A DNA stretch of 64,000 bases, taken from positions 186,001 through 250,000 of the forward strand of contig CANMNN010000002.1 of NCBI GenBank assembly GCA_947499305.1. The letters run 5' to 3'. The notes beneath the pieces are model-generated. The model was not told the DNA's origin. It made no database searches and saw only the letters and a program-made list of their open reading frames with translations. The position numbers and the translations under genes are program-made. Source of the DNA: an uncultured Arenicella sp. (GTDB taxonomy: Bacteria; Pseudomonadota; Gammaproteobacteria; Arenicellales; Arenicellaceae). This document shows, one piece after another, positions 55,575 through 64,000 of this stretch; position 1 is the first letter of the stretch; each line of letters begins with the position of its first letter.

Positions 55575-56594
55575 CTACTTAAGAGCCAAACAAGGCTTCT
55601 CTATAAAGTGCCAAGAGAAGTATGCAGCCATTAAACTAAGAATAGTCGCGTAGCTAATCATCCAAAATACCGAAATATCTGGCTGAAAAAAAACAAGTGT
55701 TTGTTGAATCGGAAAGGCATAGATATATACGCCGTAGGAGTAATCGCCAAAACGATTATAGAAATGCAGCTTCTTAAACGGTATATAAGCTAGCCCTATT
55801 GAAACTAAAGGAATAAGCCAGCTATAAATGTATGCAAATAGATCACTATGAACTCCCGCCACTAGCATTATGGTCGCGCAGAAAAATGTTAATGGCATCA
55901 ACAAACGATTCGTGTGAACTTTATAAAGGTAGAGCACCGCACCCAGTAAAAAGACGCCGAATAAATGTATAAAACTAGATTGAACTATTTCGAGATTGAA
56001 CACCTTCGACAAAGTGTCAACGCCTAAAAAAATGACCGCAAATAAGAGGAAAAATCGGCGTATTTGACTAATTGATAGAAATTTAGAGCCAAAGAAACAC
56101 ATCAAGGCTAGGATAAAGTAGGCTCTAACCTCATGCGGTAAAGTCCAAAGAGAGCCGTTTACTGCATTTGGATAGGGATTATTTTCAAATACATAATTAA
56201 GCCTATACTCGGCACCCGAAAACATGAACGCATTCTTAGAGAAATAGACCCACGTTTGAGGATCAATCAAAAAAACTATCAGCGGAGATTTTGCAACAAA
56301 GCAGCCAAGAAACAGTACAGTGGCCGAAAGCATTACGACCAAACCGGGTAAAATTCGCAGTGCTCGTGAGCGAATGAAACCACTCATAGAATTTTGATTA
56401 AAGTAACTCGCCACCACCAAAAAGCCGCTCACTGCAAAAAACATATCAACAGAAATCGACCCAAGCGACACGCCCAAATGTTGTTCTAGCGGCTCGCGAC
56501 CGACATCACCAGTAACGATGGTATAGCTATGCGAGACCAGAACAGCAAGAGCAGCCAAAATGCGCATAAGATTAAAGTTGTTATCGCGGCTCAT
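55575..56594 (-). CDS. Acyltransferase family 3 membrane protein
   Basis: Integral membrane O-acyltransferase of 339 residues with about ten helices. Family features are the N-terminal RILAALAVLVSHSYTIV with the catalytic-type His, the DMFFAVSGFLV helix and FIRSRALRILPGLV. Members add acetyl or succinyl groups to surface sugars. In this locus it would decorate the polysaccharide; the sugar modified is unknown. The gene is downstream of the vpsP-like gene on the minus strand and may end that operon. Confidence 0.88.
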   Translation of the reverse strand: MSRDNNFNLMRILAALAVLVSHSYTIVTGDVGREPLEQHLGVSLGSISVDMFFAVSGFLVVASYFNQNSMSGFIRSRALRILPGLVVMLSATVLFLGCFVAKSPLIVFLIDPQTWVYFSKNAFMFSGAEYRLNYVFENNPYPNAVNGSLWTLPHEVRAYFILALMCFFGSKFLSISQIRRFFLLFAVIFLGVDTLSKVFNLEIVQSSFIHLFGVFLLGAVLYLYKVHTNRLLMPLTFFCATIMLVAGVHSDLFAYIYSWLIPLVSIGLAYIPFKKLHFYNRFGDYSYGVYIYAFPIQQTLVFFQPDISVFWMISYATILSLMAAYFSWHFIEKPCLALK

Positions 56595-56647
56595 ATTCTA
56601 TTAAAAAAAATTTAACAGGATCTGACTTATAAACACATTACTGAGAC

Positions 56648-57328
56648 TCATAAGGCACCAAGGTCACCGCACACCTTTTCAGCACGCAAGGTCTTTTCAA
56701 TCATTGAGATGCATACATCGGCGCGCATATTATGGCGATCTAAGATGAGTGCTATCGACTCAGGGCTATTAGATTTTTGTTCGATTGAAATGCGAATAAA
56801 GTCTATTGTATAGCTTTTCTGTTGATCGCTTAGCTGCCTCCATTGCTGCAACCCAATAGACATCAACGATCGCGCAATAGATGTTTCATATAGACCCAAA
56901 CGATGAGATTCAGCAAACCATTTATCGAATCTCTTATCGAGCCTAGATTGATGTGAGTGAATTAAGGTAAGGCGCGCGGCTGAGTATGACCAGTTACGAC
57001 GCAAACTAGAGGCTTCAATATGAAGCCTAACCGCGTTTTGCAAAAGCGATGACTGATCTAAATATTGAGCATCGGGCGATAGCCACCAATATTGATACAA
57101 GAGGTTTGCCTTAAAATCGAGAGCATTAACCTGGTTTCGTCGCCATTTGAGAGATTTATCAAGTTGTTCAATAAGCGGTTGCAGCTCACGTCCATACTCT
57201 AGACGACTAACATCGATTGCCTCGTAGGCAAGCTTTGCATTTTCATAATAGTAATCGGCGATTGCAAAGCGCCCTGCGCACAAAGCAATACTTATTAGCA
57301 CCCCTATAACTAAAATTCGATAAATCAA
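56648..57328 (-). CDS. VpsP-like polysaccharide biosynthesis protein
   Basis: Protein of 226 residues with one N-terminal membrane segment (RILVIGVLISIALCAGRFA) and a helical, TPR-like remainder (AKLAYEAIDVSRLEY, LDKSLKWRRNQVNAL). It matches the VpsP family of exopolysaccharide loci in Vibrio and relatives, whose exact role is unknown. It directly follows the VpsO/Wzc-like gene (32 bases), as vpsP follows vpsO. The start codon appears to be TTG at 57328 with AGG just upstream, since no ATG lies near the membrane segment. Confidence 0.78.
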   Translation of the reverse strand: MIYRILVIGVLISIALCAGRFAIADYYYENAKLAYEAIDVSRLEYGRELQPLIEQLDKSLKWRRNQVNALDFKANLLYQYWWLSPDAQYLDQSSLLQNAVRLHIEASSLRRNWSYSAARLTLIHSHQSRLDKRFDKWFAESHRLGLYETSIARSLMSIGLQQWRQLSDQQKSYTIDFIRISIEQKSNSPESIALILDRHNMRADVCISMIEKTLRAEKVCGDLGAL

Positions 57329-57360
57329 GTGCCTAACAAAATTGCTCTATGTTAATAAAA

Positions 57361-59571
57361 CTAAGAAACAGAACGACCTGGAAGCGAATCTATTTCCGAC
57401 TTTGAATCACTCTCTACCGCTTCGCCATAATAGCCCCTGCCGTAATAGTAAGCGAAAGACGAATCCATCAAAGGAACCTGATTCACGACGGCTCCAGTAA
57501 TAGGGGCGCCCGACTTCATCATCGATCTCATCGCGGCCCTAATCTTTGCAACTGGAGTAGAATTTGCTTTTATTACATAAGCGACTTGATCGACCTGAGT
57601 CGATAGAAGCATTGCATCACTCAAACCACCACTTGGTGCCGAATCTATTACAATAACATCGTAAACTTCACCGAGCTTGTTTAGCACATCACTAAATTTG
57701 GTGGAGCAGAATAGTTCTTGAGGGTTCGGGTTTACCGTTCCAGCAGTGATCAAATCTAATCCGGTAACGGGTAGCGATTGAATACAATCAGACGGAGAAG
57801 CCGTACCCAAACATAGATCGTTCAGGCCAAGCCGCCTTCTATTGAACGGAGAATTATCCAACAATTCATCCAACGAGGGGCGGCGCAGGTCACAATCAAT
57901 TAACAGCGTTTTTTGCACTTGTCCAAACGCCATAGCGAGGCTAATTGCCATCGATGTCTTTCCCTCACCAGGGACTGTAGATGTGACCAAGATTCTGCGC
58001 TTTGTCTCGTCAATCGATGAGACCATTAAGCTAGAACGAACCGTTCTGACAGACTCGGAAAACTGAGAGACTTTATTATTGCTGAAATACCTATACGCAA
58101 TATTAGGATGAGCTTCATTAGGAACATCGTCAATCATTGGCACTGAGCCAAGACTAATAGCGCCTAATTTTTTATCTACGTCTTGGTCATTGCTAATAGT
58201 GTTGTCAAATAATTCCTTTAACAGCCCGATACCCAAACCCAAAGCGCCAGCGAGAAGGGAAAACACCGTAACCAATAAAAAGCCTTTACTTGGCAGTGCG
58301 CGTCTTGGCGCAATGGCTGGGTCTGTAATTCGCACGTTTTCATTTACACTAACGCCGGTCGCTCGATTTTCATTTAAGCGCTTCAAGAACGCTTGATAAA
58401 CGTCTCGCTGGGTTCTGACATTTTGCTCAAGCGCTAATAATTCAAATTGCTTTCGGCCTAGGGATTGAACTTTGTTAGTTGACTGGCCCAGGGAGTTTTT
58501 CAAAAACGACTCGCTCTCTTTAGCCAACTCGTATTCAGACTTGATTGCCGAAACAACACGCTGAATCTGACGCGCCAAATTCTCTTCTGTGCTCGCAATT
58601 TGCGAACCAAGCTCGACCATGCGTCGATGTTCCGGACCATAGCGTTGTGACAACTCGCTCTGCCGGCTTTCTAGCTCGACTAACTCTTTACGAATGTTTT
58701 GAACGATGGCATCGTTTTGAATAGCGGTTATACCTTGGATATCACCACTGCCTCGCTCTGTTGTAATGATTTGCTGATAAAGTGCCTCGGAACCTAACCT
58801 CTTTTGTCGCGCTTCTAGTAAGCTGCTCGAAATCATGTCTACTTCTTGCGATACCAGTCCATCGTTTTGCTTGCTACTACCAATTATATTCTCTCGCTCC
58901 TTAAACTCTTGCAGAGCGAGCTCGGCTTCACGCAAGTCTTTGTTGACTATTTCCAATCGGCCAAGCAACCATTCCTCTGACGACTCAGAAGATTCGCGCT
59001 GGGTTCTTTCTATTGATCGAATGTACTCGGCGGCTAAGGCATTGGTTATATCGGCGGCCAAGTTTGGATTAGGAAGGCTCAAAGAAAGGTCAAGTAAATA
59101 GGAATCTCGTTCTGATCCTATCTCCAATTTTTCGATCAGCGAATCTGTCACCAATCGATCTGCGTTAAGAGGATTTTTATCAGTAGAGAATCCGAGTTTC
59201 TGTTTCAACTTAGCCAATACTGACACTTCGTGCGCGGCAAATTCAGGCCTTTTCCCCAACTCAAGGTCTTTGACCACTTGTTTAATCAATACGCGAGAAC
59301 GAATGATACCAACCTGGGTTTGACGAAACGCTGGGTCTCTTCGGTTAGATAGTAACTCTCGCAAATTAAATACTGCTTTAGTTTGCGGCGCCACGTGCAA
59401 CACTGTAGTTGCACGAAACTGGGGCTCTAGAGTAAGGGTATATAGAAAAGTTAAACCGCCGACCAACAGCGCCATGAACAATGCGCTCTTGATATTCTTT
59501 TTGAAGACTGTTTTTAGAATCTGCGAATAATAGTTTAGGTCAATCGCTGCGTTATCGTAATAGTCATTCAT
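57361..59571 (-). CDS. Polysaccharide co-polymerase and tyrosine autokinase (Wzc/VpsO type)
   Basis: Inner-membrane protein of 736 residues controlling polymer length and export. A Wzz domain between two membrane segments (near residues 33-50 and 440-460) contains a long coiled-coil region. The cytoplasmic kinase domain has Walker A TVPGEGKTSMA, Walker A' LLIDCDLRRPS and Walker B VIVIDSAPSGG, and the C-terminus ends with a tyrosine cluster (FAYYYGRGYYG) for autophosphorylation. It lies between the Wza-like and VpsP-like genes, in vpsN-vpsO-vpsP order. Confidence 0.93.
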   Translation of the reverse strand: MNDYYDNAAIDLNYYSQILKTVFKKNIKSALFMALLVGGLTFLYTLTLEPQFRATTVLHVAPQTKAVFNLRELLSNRRDPAFRQTQVGIIRSRVLIKQVVKDLELGKRPEFAAHEVSVLAKLKQKLGFSTDKNPLNADRLVTDSLIEKLEIGSERDSYLLDLSLSLPNPNLAADITNALAAEYIRSIERTQRESSESSEEWLLGRLEIVNKDLREAELALQEFKERENIIGSSKQNDGLVSQEVDMISSSLLEARQKRLGSEALYQQIITTERGSGDIQGITAIQNDAIVQNIRKELVELESRQSELSQRYGPEHRRMVELGSQIASTEENLARQIQRVVSAIKSEYELAKESESFLKNSLGQSTNKVQSLGRKQFELLALEQNVRTQRDVYQAFLKRLNENRATGVSVNENVRITDPAIAPRRALPSKGFLLVTVFSLLAGALGLGIGLLKELFDNTISNDQDVDKKLGAISLGSVPMIDDVPNEAHPNIAYRYFSNNKVSQFSESVRTVRSSLMVSSIDETKRRILVTSTVPGEGKTSMAISLAMAFGQVQKTLLIDCDLRRPSLDELLDNSPFNRRRLGLNDLCLGTASPSDCIQSLPVTGLDLITAGTVNPNPQELFCSTKFSDVLNKLGEVYDVIVIDSAPSGGLSDAMLLSTQVDQVAYVIKANSTPVAKIRAAMRSMMKSGAPITGAVVNQVPLMDSSFAYYYGRGYYGEAVESDSKSEIDSLPGRSVS

Positions 59572-59681
59572 CGCTTGATACTAAGGCTCTCGCCAAAAAT
59601 AAATTGTTCAACATTTCAATTTTGCAACGAGCTCACCAAATTAAGCTCTTTACCAAACTAAGATTAGCCAATTAAATAGAA

Positions 59682-60221
59682 TTAAAAACGGCGAGGGAGA
59701 ATGGTGACGACATCACCGGGATAGACTGGCGCATCGACACTGGATCGGTCGTTTTCTATTGGTTTTTCTCGTTCAATAGTAAACCGCTTTCCATTACTCC
59801 ATTCCGTTACTCCACCAGCTAGGTTGATCGCTTTCTGAATCGTTAAACTAGGTTCGTACGGGTAATTCCCGGGGTTTTTCACTTCTCCGCCAATGGAGAA
59901 AGGTCGATAAGTAACAACCGCAACAGCAATATTAGGGTTAACTAATACCCTTCCCTTTAGACCTTTCATGAGCAAACGCTCTAGCTCAGCAGTTGTCTTG
60001 CCCTTTACAACAATCTCACCGAGATATGGGTAAGTAAACACACCGTTGTTCCCAACGGTAACGTCAAATGACATATCGGGCTCTTCAAACACCAAAATAT
60101 TGATCGTATCGCCAATTCCAAGCTGATAGGTTGAATCTACTTGTGCAAGTAGTGAGTTGCTGTAAAGAAAAGAAAAAAGAACAACTAACTGAACTCGTAA
60201 TGAAAACAAAGTCTGGATCAT
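59682..60221 (-). CDS. Polysaccharide export protein (Wza/VpsN type)
   Basis: Periplasmic or outer-membrane export protein of 179 residues. A signal peptide (ending LLAQ) is followed by the polysaccharide export domain (YQLGIGDTINILVFEEPDMSF), TYPYLGEIVVKGKTTAELERLL and an SLBB domain (PFSIGGEVKNPGNYPYEPSLTIQKAINLAGG). It is short compared with Wza (about 380) but normal for VpsN/EpsB-like members. No lipobox Cys is seen. It lies between the barrel gene and the Wzc-like gene. Confidence 0.9.
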   Translation of the reverse strand: MIQTLFSLRVQLVVLFSFLYSNSLLAQVDSTYQLGIGDTINILVFEEPDMSFDVTVGNNGVFTYPYLGEIVVKGKTTAELERLLMKGLKGRVLVNPNIAVAVVTYRPFSIGGEVKNPGNYPYEPSLTIQKAINLAGGVTEWSNGKRFTIEREKPIENDRSSVDAPVYPGDVVTILPRRF

Positions 60222-60235
60222 CGAAGTGCTGAATC

Positions 60236-61450
60236 CTAAAGGCTTGCCGAGTAGGATAGAAACACGGTGTTGGTATCAAAGTCGAACTGCGAAATGTTCG
60301 AATCTTTGTCTTCACGTTCATAATCCAGTGAGAGTTCCGAATAACGTGAAGGTTTATAGACAATACCGAAACCAAATGAGTCGAAATCGTCATCTCTGGC
60401 AACATCACCAAAATCAACGGATCCAAGTGTTAACGAACCTCGCACACTCAATGTTTTCGAGAGATCACGTTCCCATTCGACAGACGCTTGACTCACATCT
60501 TGAAATAGACCAGTTCCAGCCTGCTCAAATGGGCGTGAAAAACCTTCAACTACAACACGATCTCTTGATGAAGGAGTCCACTCTAATTGAACGTTCCAGG
60601 TAGTTAGTGATCCCGGGTCTTGGAAATTTTCAAAATCTTTATCAGTTGTACCAATACTAATTTCACCAGAAGTGAGCCTACTTAATCGCCACTTTACACC
60701 GACAAGAAATTGTTGCTCACTGCTATCTAACTCCCCACCGAACGCGATCGCCCGCTCATCGTAATCAAAATCACTGTGATTCAGTTCAACAAAGAACTTG
60801 GTTGCGACTGAATATTGGTACCCTAAGCGCGCAGAGAACTTATCGAGTTGATAATCTCGGCCTTGATTGATCTGTCGGAAATTATCAAACTCCAAATCAG
60901 TAAATACATAGCCCAGCTCCAAGCTAGGGCCAACTTTTTCACTGCCCACTCGGTAATCTACCGAAAGATCTTTTCGTGTAAACTCAGTCGCGCCTTCTAG
61001 ATCACCGTTCGACCCCTCGGTTATGTCTGTGCCGCGTATGCTGTTTCCATCTTCGTAACTAGCGCCCAAACCAAATTCACTACTCGAGCTCAATTTCCTC
61101 GTGTAATCGGCACCCAATGTTGTCGAAAGGTAATTGTCTTTGCTACTTTCAAAAAACGCCACACCATCACCTTCATATTCAAAGGCTACACGATGCTGGG
61201 AAGTTTCTTTGGTCGCCTGAACAACTGGTTTAACCGAGACGAATCCAGAACTAAGTTCGCGGTCTGAGCCTCGAAACACATTGTCACCATAGCCAAAAGA
61301 ACTAGTTACAAGCGTTGTAACATCGTAGGACCCAGCACGATGAGGTTTTAAATCGACCGCATAGACGCTAGAGGTCGAAGTTAACAATATAGCTGCGGCC
61401 CCTAAACTACCTGCGCGAGCCAATCGATTTACGAAAAGTTGTTTGTTCAT
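60236..61450 (-). CDS. Outer-membrane beta-barrel protein of the polysaccharide locus
   Basis: Protein of 404 residues with a signal peptide (ending VYA) and a mature part made of repeated amphipathic strands (FVSVKPVVQATK, FSARLGYQYSVATKFFVEL, SFGFGIVYKPSRYSELSLDYE), ending in YSASL. It belongs to the large barrel group often found beside wza/wzc-like genes, where it is thought to form the outer-membrane exit for polymers. It is first in a minus-strand set followed 14 bases later by the Wza-like gene. Confidence 0.83.
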   Translation of the reverse strand: MNKQLFVNRLARAGSLGAAAILLTSTSSVYAVDLKPHRAGSYDVTTLVTSSFGYGDNVFRGSDRELSSGFVSVKPVVQATKETSQHRVAFEYEGDGVAFFESSKDNYLSTTLGADYTRKLSSSSEFGLGASYEDGNSIRGTDITEGSNGDLEGATEFTRKDLSVDYRVGSEKVGPSLELGYVFTDLEFDNFRQINQGRDYQLDKFSARLGYQYSVATKFFVELNHSDFDYDERAIAFGGELDSSEQQFLVGVKWRLSRLTSGEISIGTTDKDFENFQDPGSLTTWNVQLEWTPSSRDRVVVEGFSRPFEQAGTGLFQDVSQASVEWERDLSKTLSVRGSLTLGSVDFGDVARDDDFDSFGFGIVYKPSRYSELSLDYEREDKDSNISQFDFDTNTVFLSYSASL

Positions 61451-61832
61451 AGCTTTCTCTATTTACTATTTACCCGGACGATAAAGCGCATTAAGCATCA
61501 TGACTGCTTAATGTGTCCAACGGATATAGTAATTCCAATAGTTCGATACATTAATATATATTTAAAAAGGTCAGCCTCTTATGGGCTTTACTCAAACCTT
61601 ATTAAAAATGATCCATCAAAAATTGAGGGCAAACAACCATGTTAAACAACTATCGACCATAAATTCGCGCTATGGATGCAGTGTATTCATGGCCCGTAAG
61701 CTCAATCCACTCTTTGTGCTACTCTAATCTAGTGGTATAGTGTTTGCAATATTTAACACCAATCAGTTTTGACAAATTCGATCTTTACGGCGAGTTAAAA
61801 CCCAAAACCCAATTTAACGAGGAGGTCCAGCA
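61451..61832. other. Divergent control region of the polysaccharide locus
   Basis: This 382-base region separates the minus-strand export operon from the plus-strand FecR-like gene and should carry promoters for both. A plus-strand TATAGT (61736-61741) with TTGTGC 16 bases upstream (61714-61719) could drive the FecR-like gene. No gene was found in it. Confidence 0.5.
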
Positions 61833-62273
61833 ATGGAATCGAAACCTTTAAAAGCAGTAGCGCACGTATTATCTTCTTTAGTAGCACTGCTGGTGATTAC
61901 TTGGTCAGCCCACGTGTCTGCCGCGCAAGCAGTCACTATTGGCTCTGTTGAAGGCCATGTAACCGTAACGATGCCGAATGGCGAAGTTAAACGCCTAGAG
62001 GCTGGAGACACCGTCGAGGCTGGAATACTAAATACTGGAAATAATTCATCTGCTTCACTAACGCTTGCCAATGGCGAAGTTATAAATTTGGGCTCCTTAG
62101 CCAGCTACACGATAGGCGGGTCAAATGAAATTGGCAACAATGGCCCAAGTTTTGGCCAACGTTCACTAAGCGCAAAATCGCCTACACTTTCTACTGCAAC
62201 AACTGCCGGTGGAGCAATTGGCCAAGATAACCCGTCGACCACCCCTGGATCGGGTGGCTCACCGAGCAATTAA
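61833..62273 (+). CDS. Small secreted FecR-like protein
   Basis: Protein of 146 residues with a signal peptide (ending VSAAQA) and a FecR-like domain of about 70 residues (VTIGSVEGHVTVTMPNGEV, RLEAGDTVEAGILNTGNNSSASLTLANGE), then a low-complexity tail rich in Ser, Thr, Gly and Pro. There is no membrane anchor after the signal. GAGGAGG lies 8-14 bases before the ATG, one of the best ribosome-binding sites in the window, so it is probably made in quantity. A terminator follows. Its role is unknown; a periplasmic or secreted partner of the exopolysaccharide is possible. Confidence 0.75.
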   Translation: MESKPLKAVAHVLSSLVALLVITWSAHVSAAQAVTIGSVEGHVTVTMPNGEVKRLEAGDTVEAGILNTGNNSSASLTLANGEVINLGSLASYTIGGSNEIGNNGPSFGQRSLSAKSPTLSTATTAGGAIGQDNPSTTPGSGGSPSN

Positions 62274-62319
62274 TGATTAAATAGATGGGTTAGCGCTACT
62301 AGCGCATAAACTTTTCAAG

Positions 62320-62345
62320 AAAGGGCCTCATCGAGGTCCTTTTTA
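62320..62345 (+). terminator. Intrinsic terminator after the FecR-like gene
   Basis: AAAGGGCCTC pairs with GAGGTCCTTT around a three-base loop (one G-U pair), with the T run TTTTT at its end. It makes the FecR-like gene a likely single-gene unit. Confidence 0.8.
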
Positions 62346-62361
62346 ATTTCTGTCTGTAATT

Positions 62362-62401
62362 TTCAGCCAAACTTACACAACTTCAGCCAAACTTACACAA
62401 C
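62362..62401 (+). repeat. Exact 20-base tandem duplication
   Basis: The unit TTCAGCCAAACTTACACAAC occurs twice in a row with no change, 22 bases before the start of the O-antigen-ligase-like gene. Two helical turns apart, such copies could be a regulator site, or simply a recent slippage duplication. Confidence 0.8.
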
Positions 62402-62422
62402 TATAGTTTTAGCATCCTCGCG

Positions 62423-63751
62423 TTGATAAGAACCTCGTCCACTAACTTAGCCGTCGTAGCCGCACTAGTACTTACCTTTGCAATAGCTATTGTAAAGGGA
62501 GGTTCGACTCAATGGTCATCGCTTATTTGGGTCACTGCGTGCTGTTTAATATTAAGCGCACTACTGGCAGTTGATGGACTTGAGGAAAAATCGGCATACC
62601 TCTCGATCAAAACCCTTTTTAAGACACCGTTTATCTTTATTCTGGCGTTTCAAATTTGGACATTAATTCAATCCCTGACCAATGTATCGCAAGATCTAAC
62701 TGCGAGCCTAGAGAATAGCTTGGTCGGGATAGGTATGATCTGTCTTCTAGCGATTTGGTACAAAGCACTGAGGCATGCATTTGTCCTTAACCTACTTTAT
62801 GGCACACTAATATCCTTCACATTAGTTCAGAGTGTCTATGGTCTCGCAATAATGTTAAGTGGCGTTGACCAAATTCTATGGATGCCCAAACTCCATTACC
62901 TAGATCGCCCTACCGGCTTTTTCGTCAATGCGAATCATTTTGCTACTTACCTTGTGTTAACGATCATCTGCATGCTCTTCCAGCGAATAATAGCGATGAA
63001 TGTCGGCCACCGAAGAAGTGATAATAGAAAAAGAAATAGCGCATTCAAGGTTATCGATCAAATATACAGCCCCTCCAATCTAGCGATTGCGTTCCTTTTA
63101 ATAACTCTTTTAATGACAAAGTCCTTCGGCGCACTCACCGCACTTTGTGTGGTGCTAGGGATAATGGTTTGTAGTTCAGCGATACGTCATAAGCAGATAT
63201 ATCAATTACTTCTGGGAGGCGTACTGGCTCTCATTATTCTCGGCGTTATATTCTTGAGCCTAGACTACAGTATTGTTGAGCAGGAATTGAGTGGCTTATC
63301 ACACACCTGGTCTCGCCGCTTAGCGCTAAGCCAAGCGGCATCAAGCATGCTGAGTGATCATTGGCTTTTCGGCGTAGGTGGCGGTTCTTTTTATTCTCAA
63401 TTTTCAGCCTATCGAACGCTTGATATTGGAAATTCTTATTATAATTTTGCTCATAATGACCTTATTCAATTTTGGGTCGAATATGGACTCATTGGGGTAA
63501 CGCTACTTGCGCTGTTTACCATAGCTGCACTGCGAGACAACTTTATGGTGATTGTTAAAGGAGAGTCTGCGATACGGAAAGTATTCGCTTACACGAGCAT
63601 TTATGGGGCTATTGCTGTAGGCGTGCATTCTTTGGTTGATTTTCCATTACATATGCCTGGACTTAGCGTTCTTTTCGTAATTATGATTTCAATCAACTCT
63701 TTAATCGACCTTCGAGTAAAGCTTAGGAGCGCAGTGATAAAAGATGACTAA
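62423..63751 (+). CDS. O-antigen ligase/polymerase-like membrane protein
   Basis: Integral membrane protein of 442 residues with about ten helices and the WaaL/Wzy_C signatures PTGFFVNANHFATYLVL and, in the large loop, HWLFGVGGGSFYSQF followed by FAHNDLIQFWVEYGLIG. It joins or polymerises lipid-linked glycans at the periplasmic face. The start appears to be TTG 62423 without a clear ribosome-binding site; no ATG occurs before residue 100. It is the second such protein in the locus. Its stop overlaps the next start by 8 bases. Confidence 0.85.
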   Translation: MIRTSSTNLAVVAALVLTFAIAIVKGGSTQWSSLIWVTACCLILSALLAVDGLEEKSAYLSIKTLFKTPFIFILAFQIWTLIQSLTNVSQDLTASLENSLVGIGMICLLAIWYKALRHAFVLNLLYGTLISFTLVQSVYGLAIMLSGVDQILWMPKLHYLDRPTGFFVNANHFATYLVLTIICMLFQRIIAMNVGHRRSDNRKRNSAFKVIDQIYSPSNLAIAFLLITLLMTKSFGALTALCVVLGIMVCSSAIRHKQIYQLLLGGVLALIILGVIFLSLDYSIVEQELSGLSHTWSRRLALSQAASSMLSDHWLFGVGGGSFYSQFSAYRTLDIGNSYYNFAHNDLIQFWVEYGLIGVTLLALFTIAALRDNFMVIVKGESAIRKVFAYTSIYGAIAVGVHSLVDFPLHMPGLSVLFVIMISINSLIDLRVKLRSAVIKDD

Positions 63752-64000
63752 ACGCCTCTTCGTTTCTGTTGGATCTCGACTACCAATGGATCGTCTTCTT
63801 AAGTCAGTTGATGATTTTTTAGAGCAGCACTCCGATTACGCAGCCTTCGCTCAAATTGGCCCGAGTAAGCTTTCTTTAAAACACCTTCAATCTACTCGAT
63901 GGCTCAACGAACGAGAGTTTGAAAAGGCGCTACTGGATTGCGATGTTTTTGTGAGTCATGCTGGTATGGGCAACATTATAATGGCGTCAAAATATGACAA
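63744..64000 (+). CDS. GT28-type glycosyltransferase domain protein (partial, 3' end outside window)
   Basis: The first 85 residues are visible. The start MTKRLFVSVGSRLPMDRLLKSV and the later LLDCDVFVSHAGMGNII match the C-terminal-type domain of family 28 glycosyltransferases (EpsF/Alg13-like), which as a short protein works with a membrane partner to transfer a sugar to a lipid carrier. It overlaps the preceding gene by 8 bases, so the two are translationally coupled. The rest lies beyond the right edge. Confidence 0.72.
   Translation, partial: MTKRLFVSVGSRLPMDRLLKSVDDFLEQHSDYAAFAQIGPSKLSLKHLQSTRWLNEREFEKALLDCDVFVSHAGMGNIIMASKYD

Overview
The window looks like chromosomal DNA of a marine-type gammaproteobacterium with about 45% GC by eye. 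The evidence is a set of gene orders typical of that class: tig-clpP-clpX-lon-hup-tRNA-ppiD, alaS-lysC-csrA-tRNA-Ser-tRNA-Arg and surE-pcm-yqaA-nlpD. A type II secretion system, a PilU-type retraction ATPase and a FabV enoyl reductase fit the same picture. No genus can be named from the sequence alone. No rRNA, CRISPR array, insertion sequence or prophage was seen. There are nine tRNA genes, all on the minus strand.

Layout. 1-4.9 kb: type II secretion genes gspD, gspE and gspF (gspF runs off the left edge). 5.2-12.4 kb: threonine and alanine metabolism (hom, thrC, alaC), then the surE-pcm-yqaA-nlpD block, with rpoS missing from its usual place after nlpD. 12.7-21.4 kb: tRNA-Pro, a YHS protein, an ornithine-lipid acyltransferase pair (OlsB and OlsA types), NRDE and DinB-like proteins, the 16S rRNA methyltransferases RsmE and RsmJ, FabV and the periplasmic folding factor PpiD. 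21.4-30.5 kb: tRNA-Asp and tRNA-Val, HU, Lon, ClpX, ClpP and trigger factor, then four tRNAs. 30.5-38.8 kb: htpG behind a clear heat-shock promoter, an outer-membrane barrel facing a membrane-anchored LytTR regulator, several small metabolic or hypothetical genes, and a secreted subtilisin-like protease with two PPC domains. 39.2-42.8 kb: PilU, then an operon pairing a KAS III-like enzyme with a seven-helix membrane protein that ends in a Fis-type DNA-binding domain. 43.4-48.3 kb: tRNA-Arg, tRNA-Ser, csrA, lysC and alaS. 49-64 kb: an exopolysaccharide locus.

The exopolysaccharide locus carries a GMC oxidoreductase, a methyltransferase, a NodZ-like fucosyltransferase, Wzy-like and Wzx-like membrane proteins, an acyltransferase, a vpsP/vpsO/vpsN-like export set with an outer-membrane barrel, a small secreted FecR-like protein, an O-antigen-ligase-like protein and the start of a GT28-type glycosyltransferase. 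The locus has the parts for building, flipping, polymerising and exporting a decorated polymer by a Wzx/Wzy-type route. The type II system is the plausible exit for the secreted protease.

The least explained items are the KAS III / membrane-Fis operon (a possible signal-synthase and receptor pair), a nested hairpin element followed by a two-way terminator next to tRNA-Asp (a candidate plus-strand RNA), a three-stem leader before the secreted protease, an inverted repeat before alaS, and a CsrA with an added acidic tail. Many starts here are GTG or TTG. Where an ATG with better family fit or ribosome-binding site exists downstream, that ATG was chosen.
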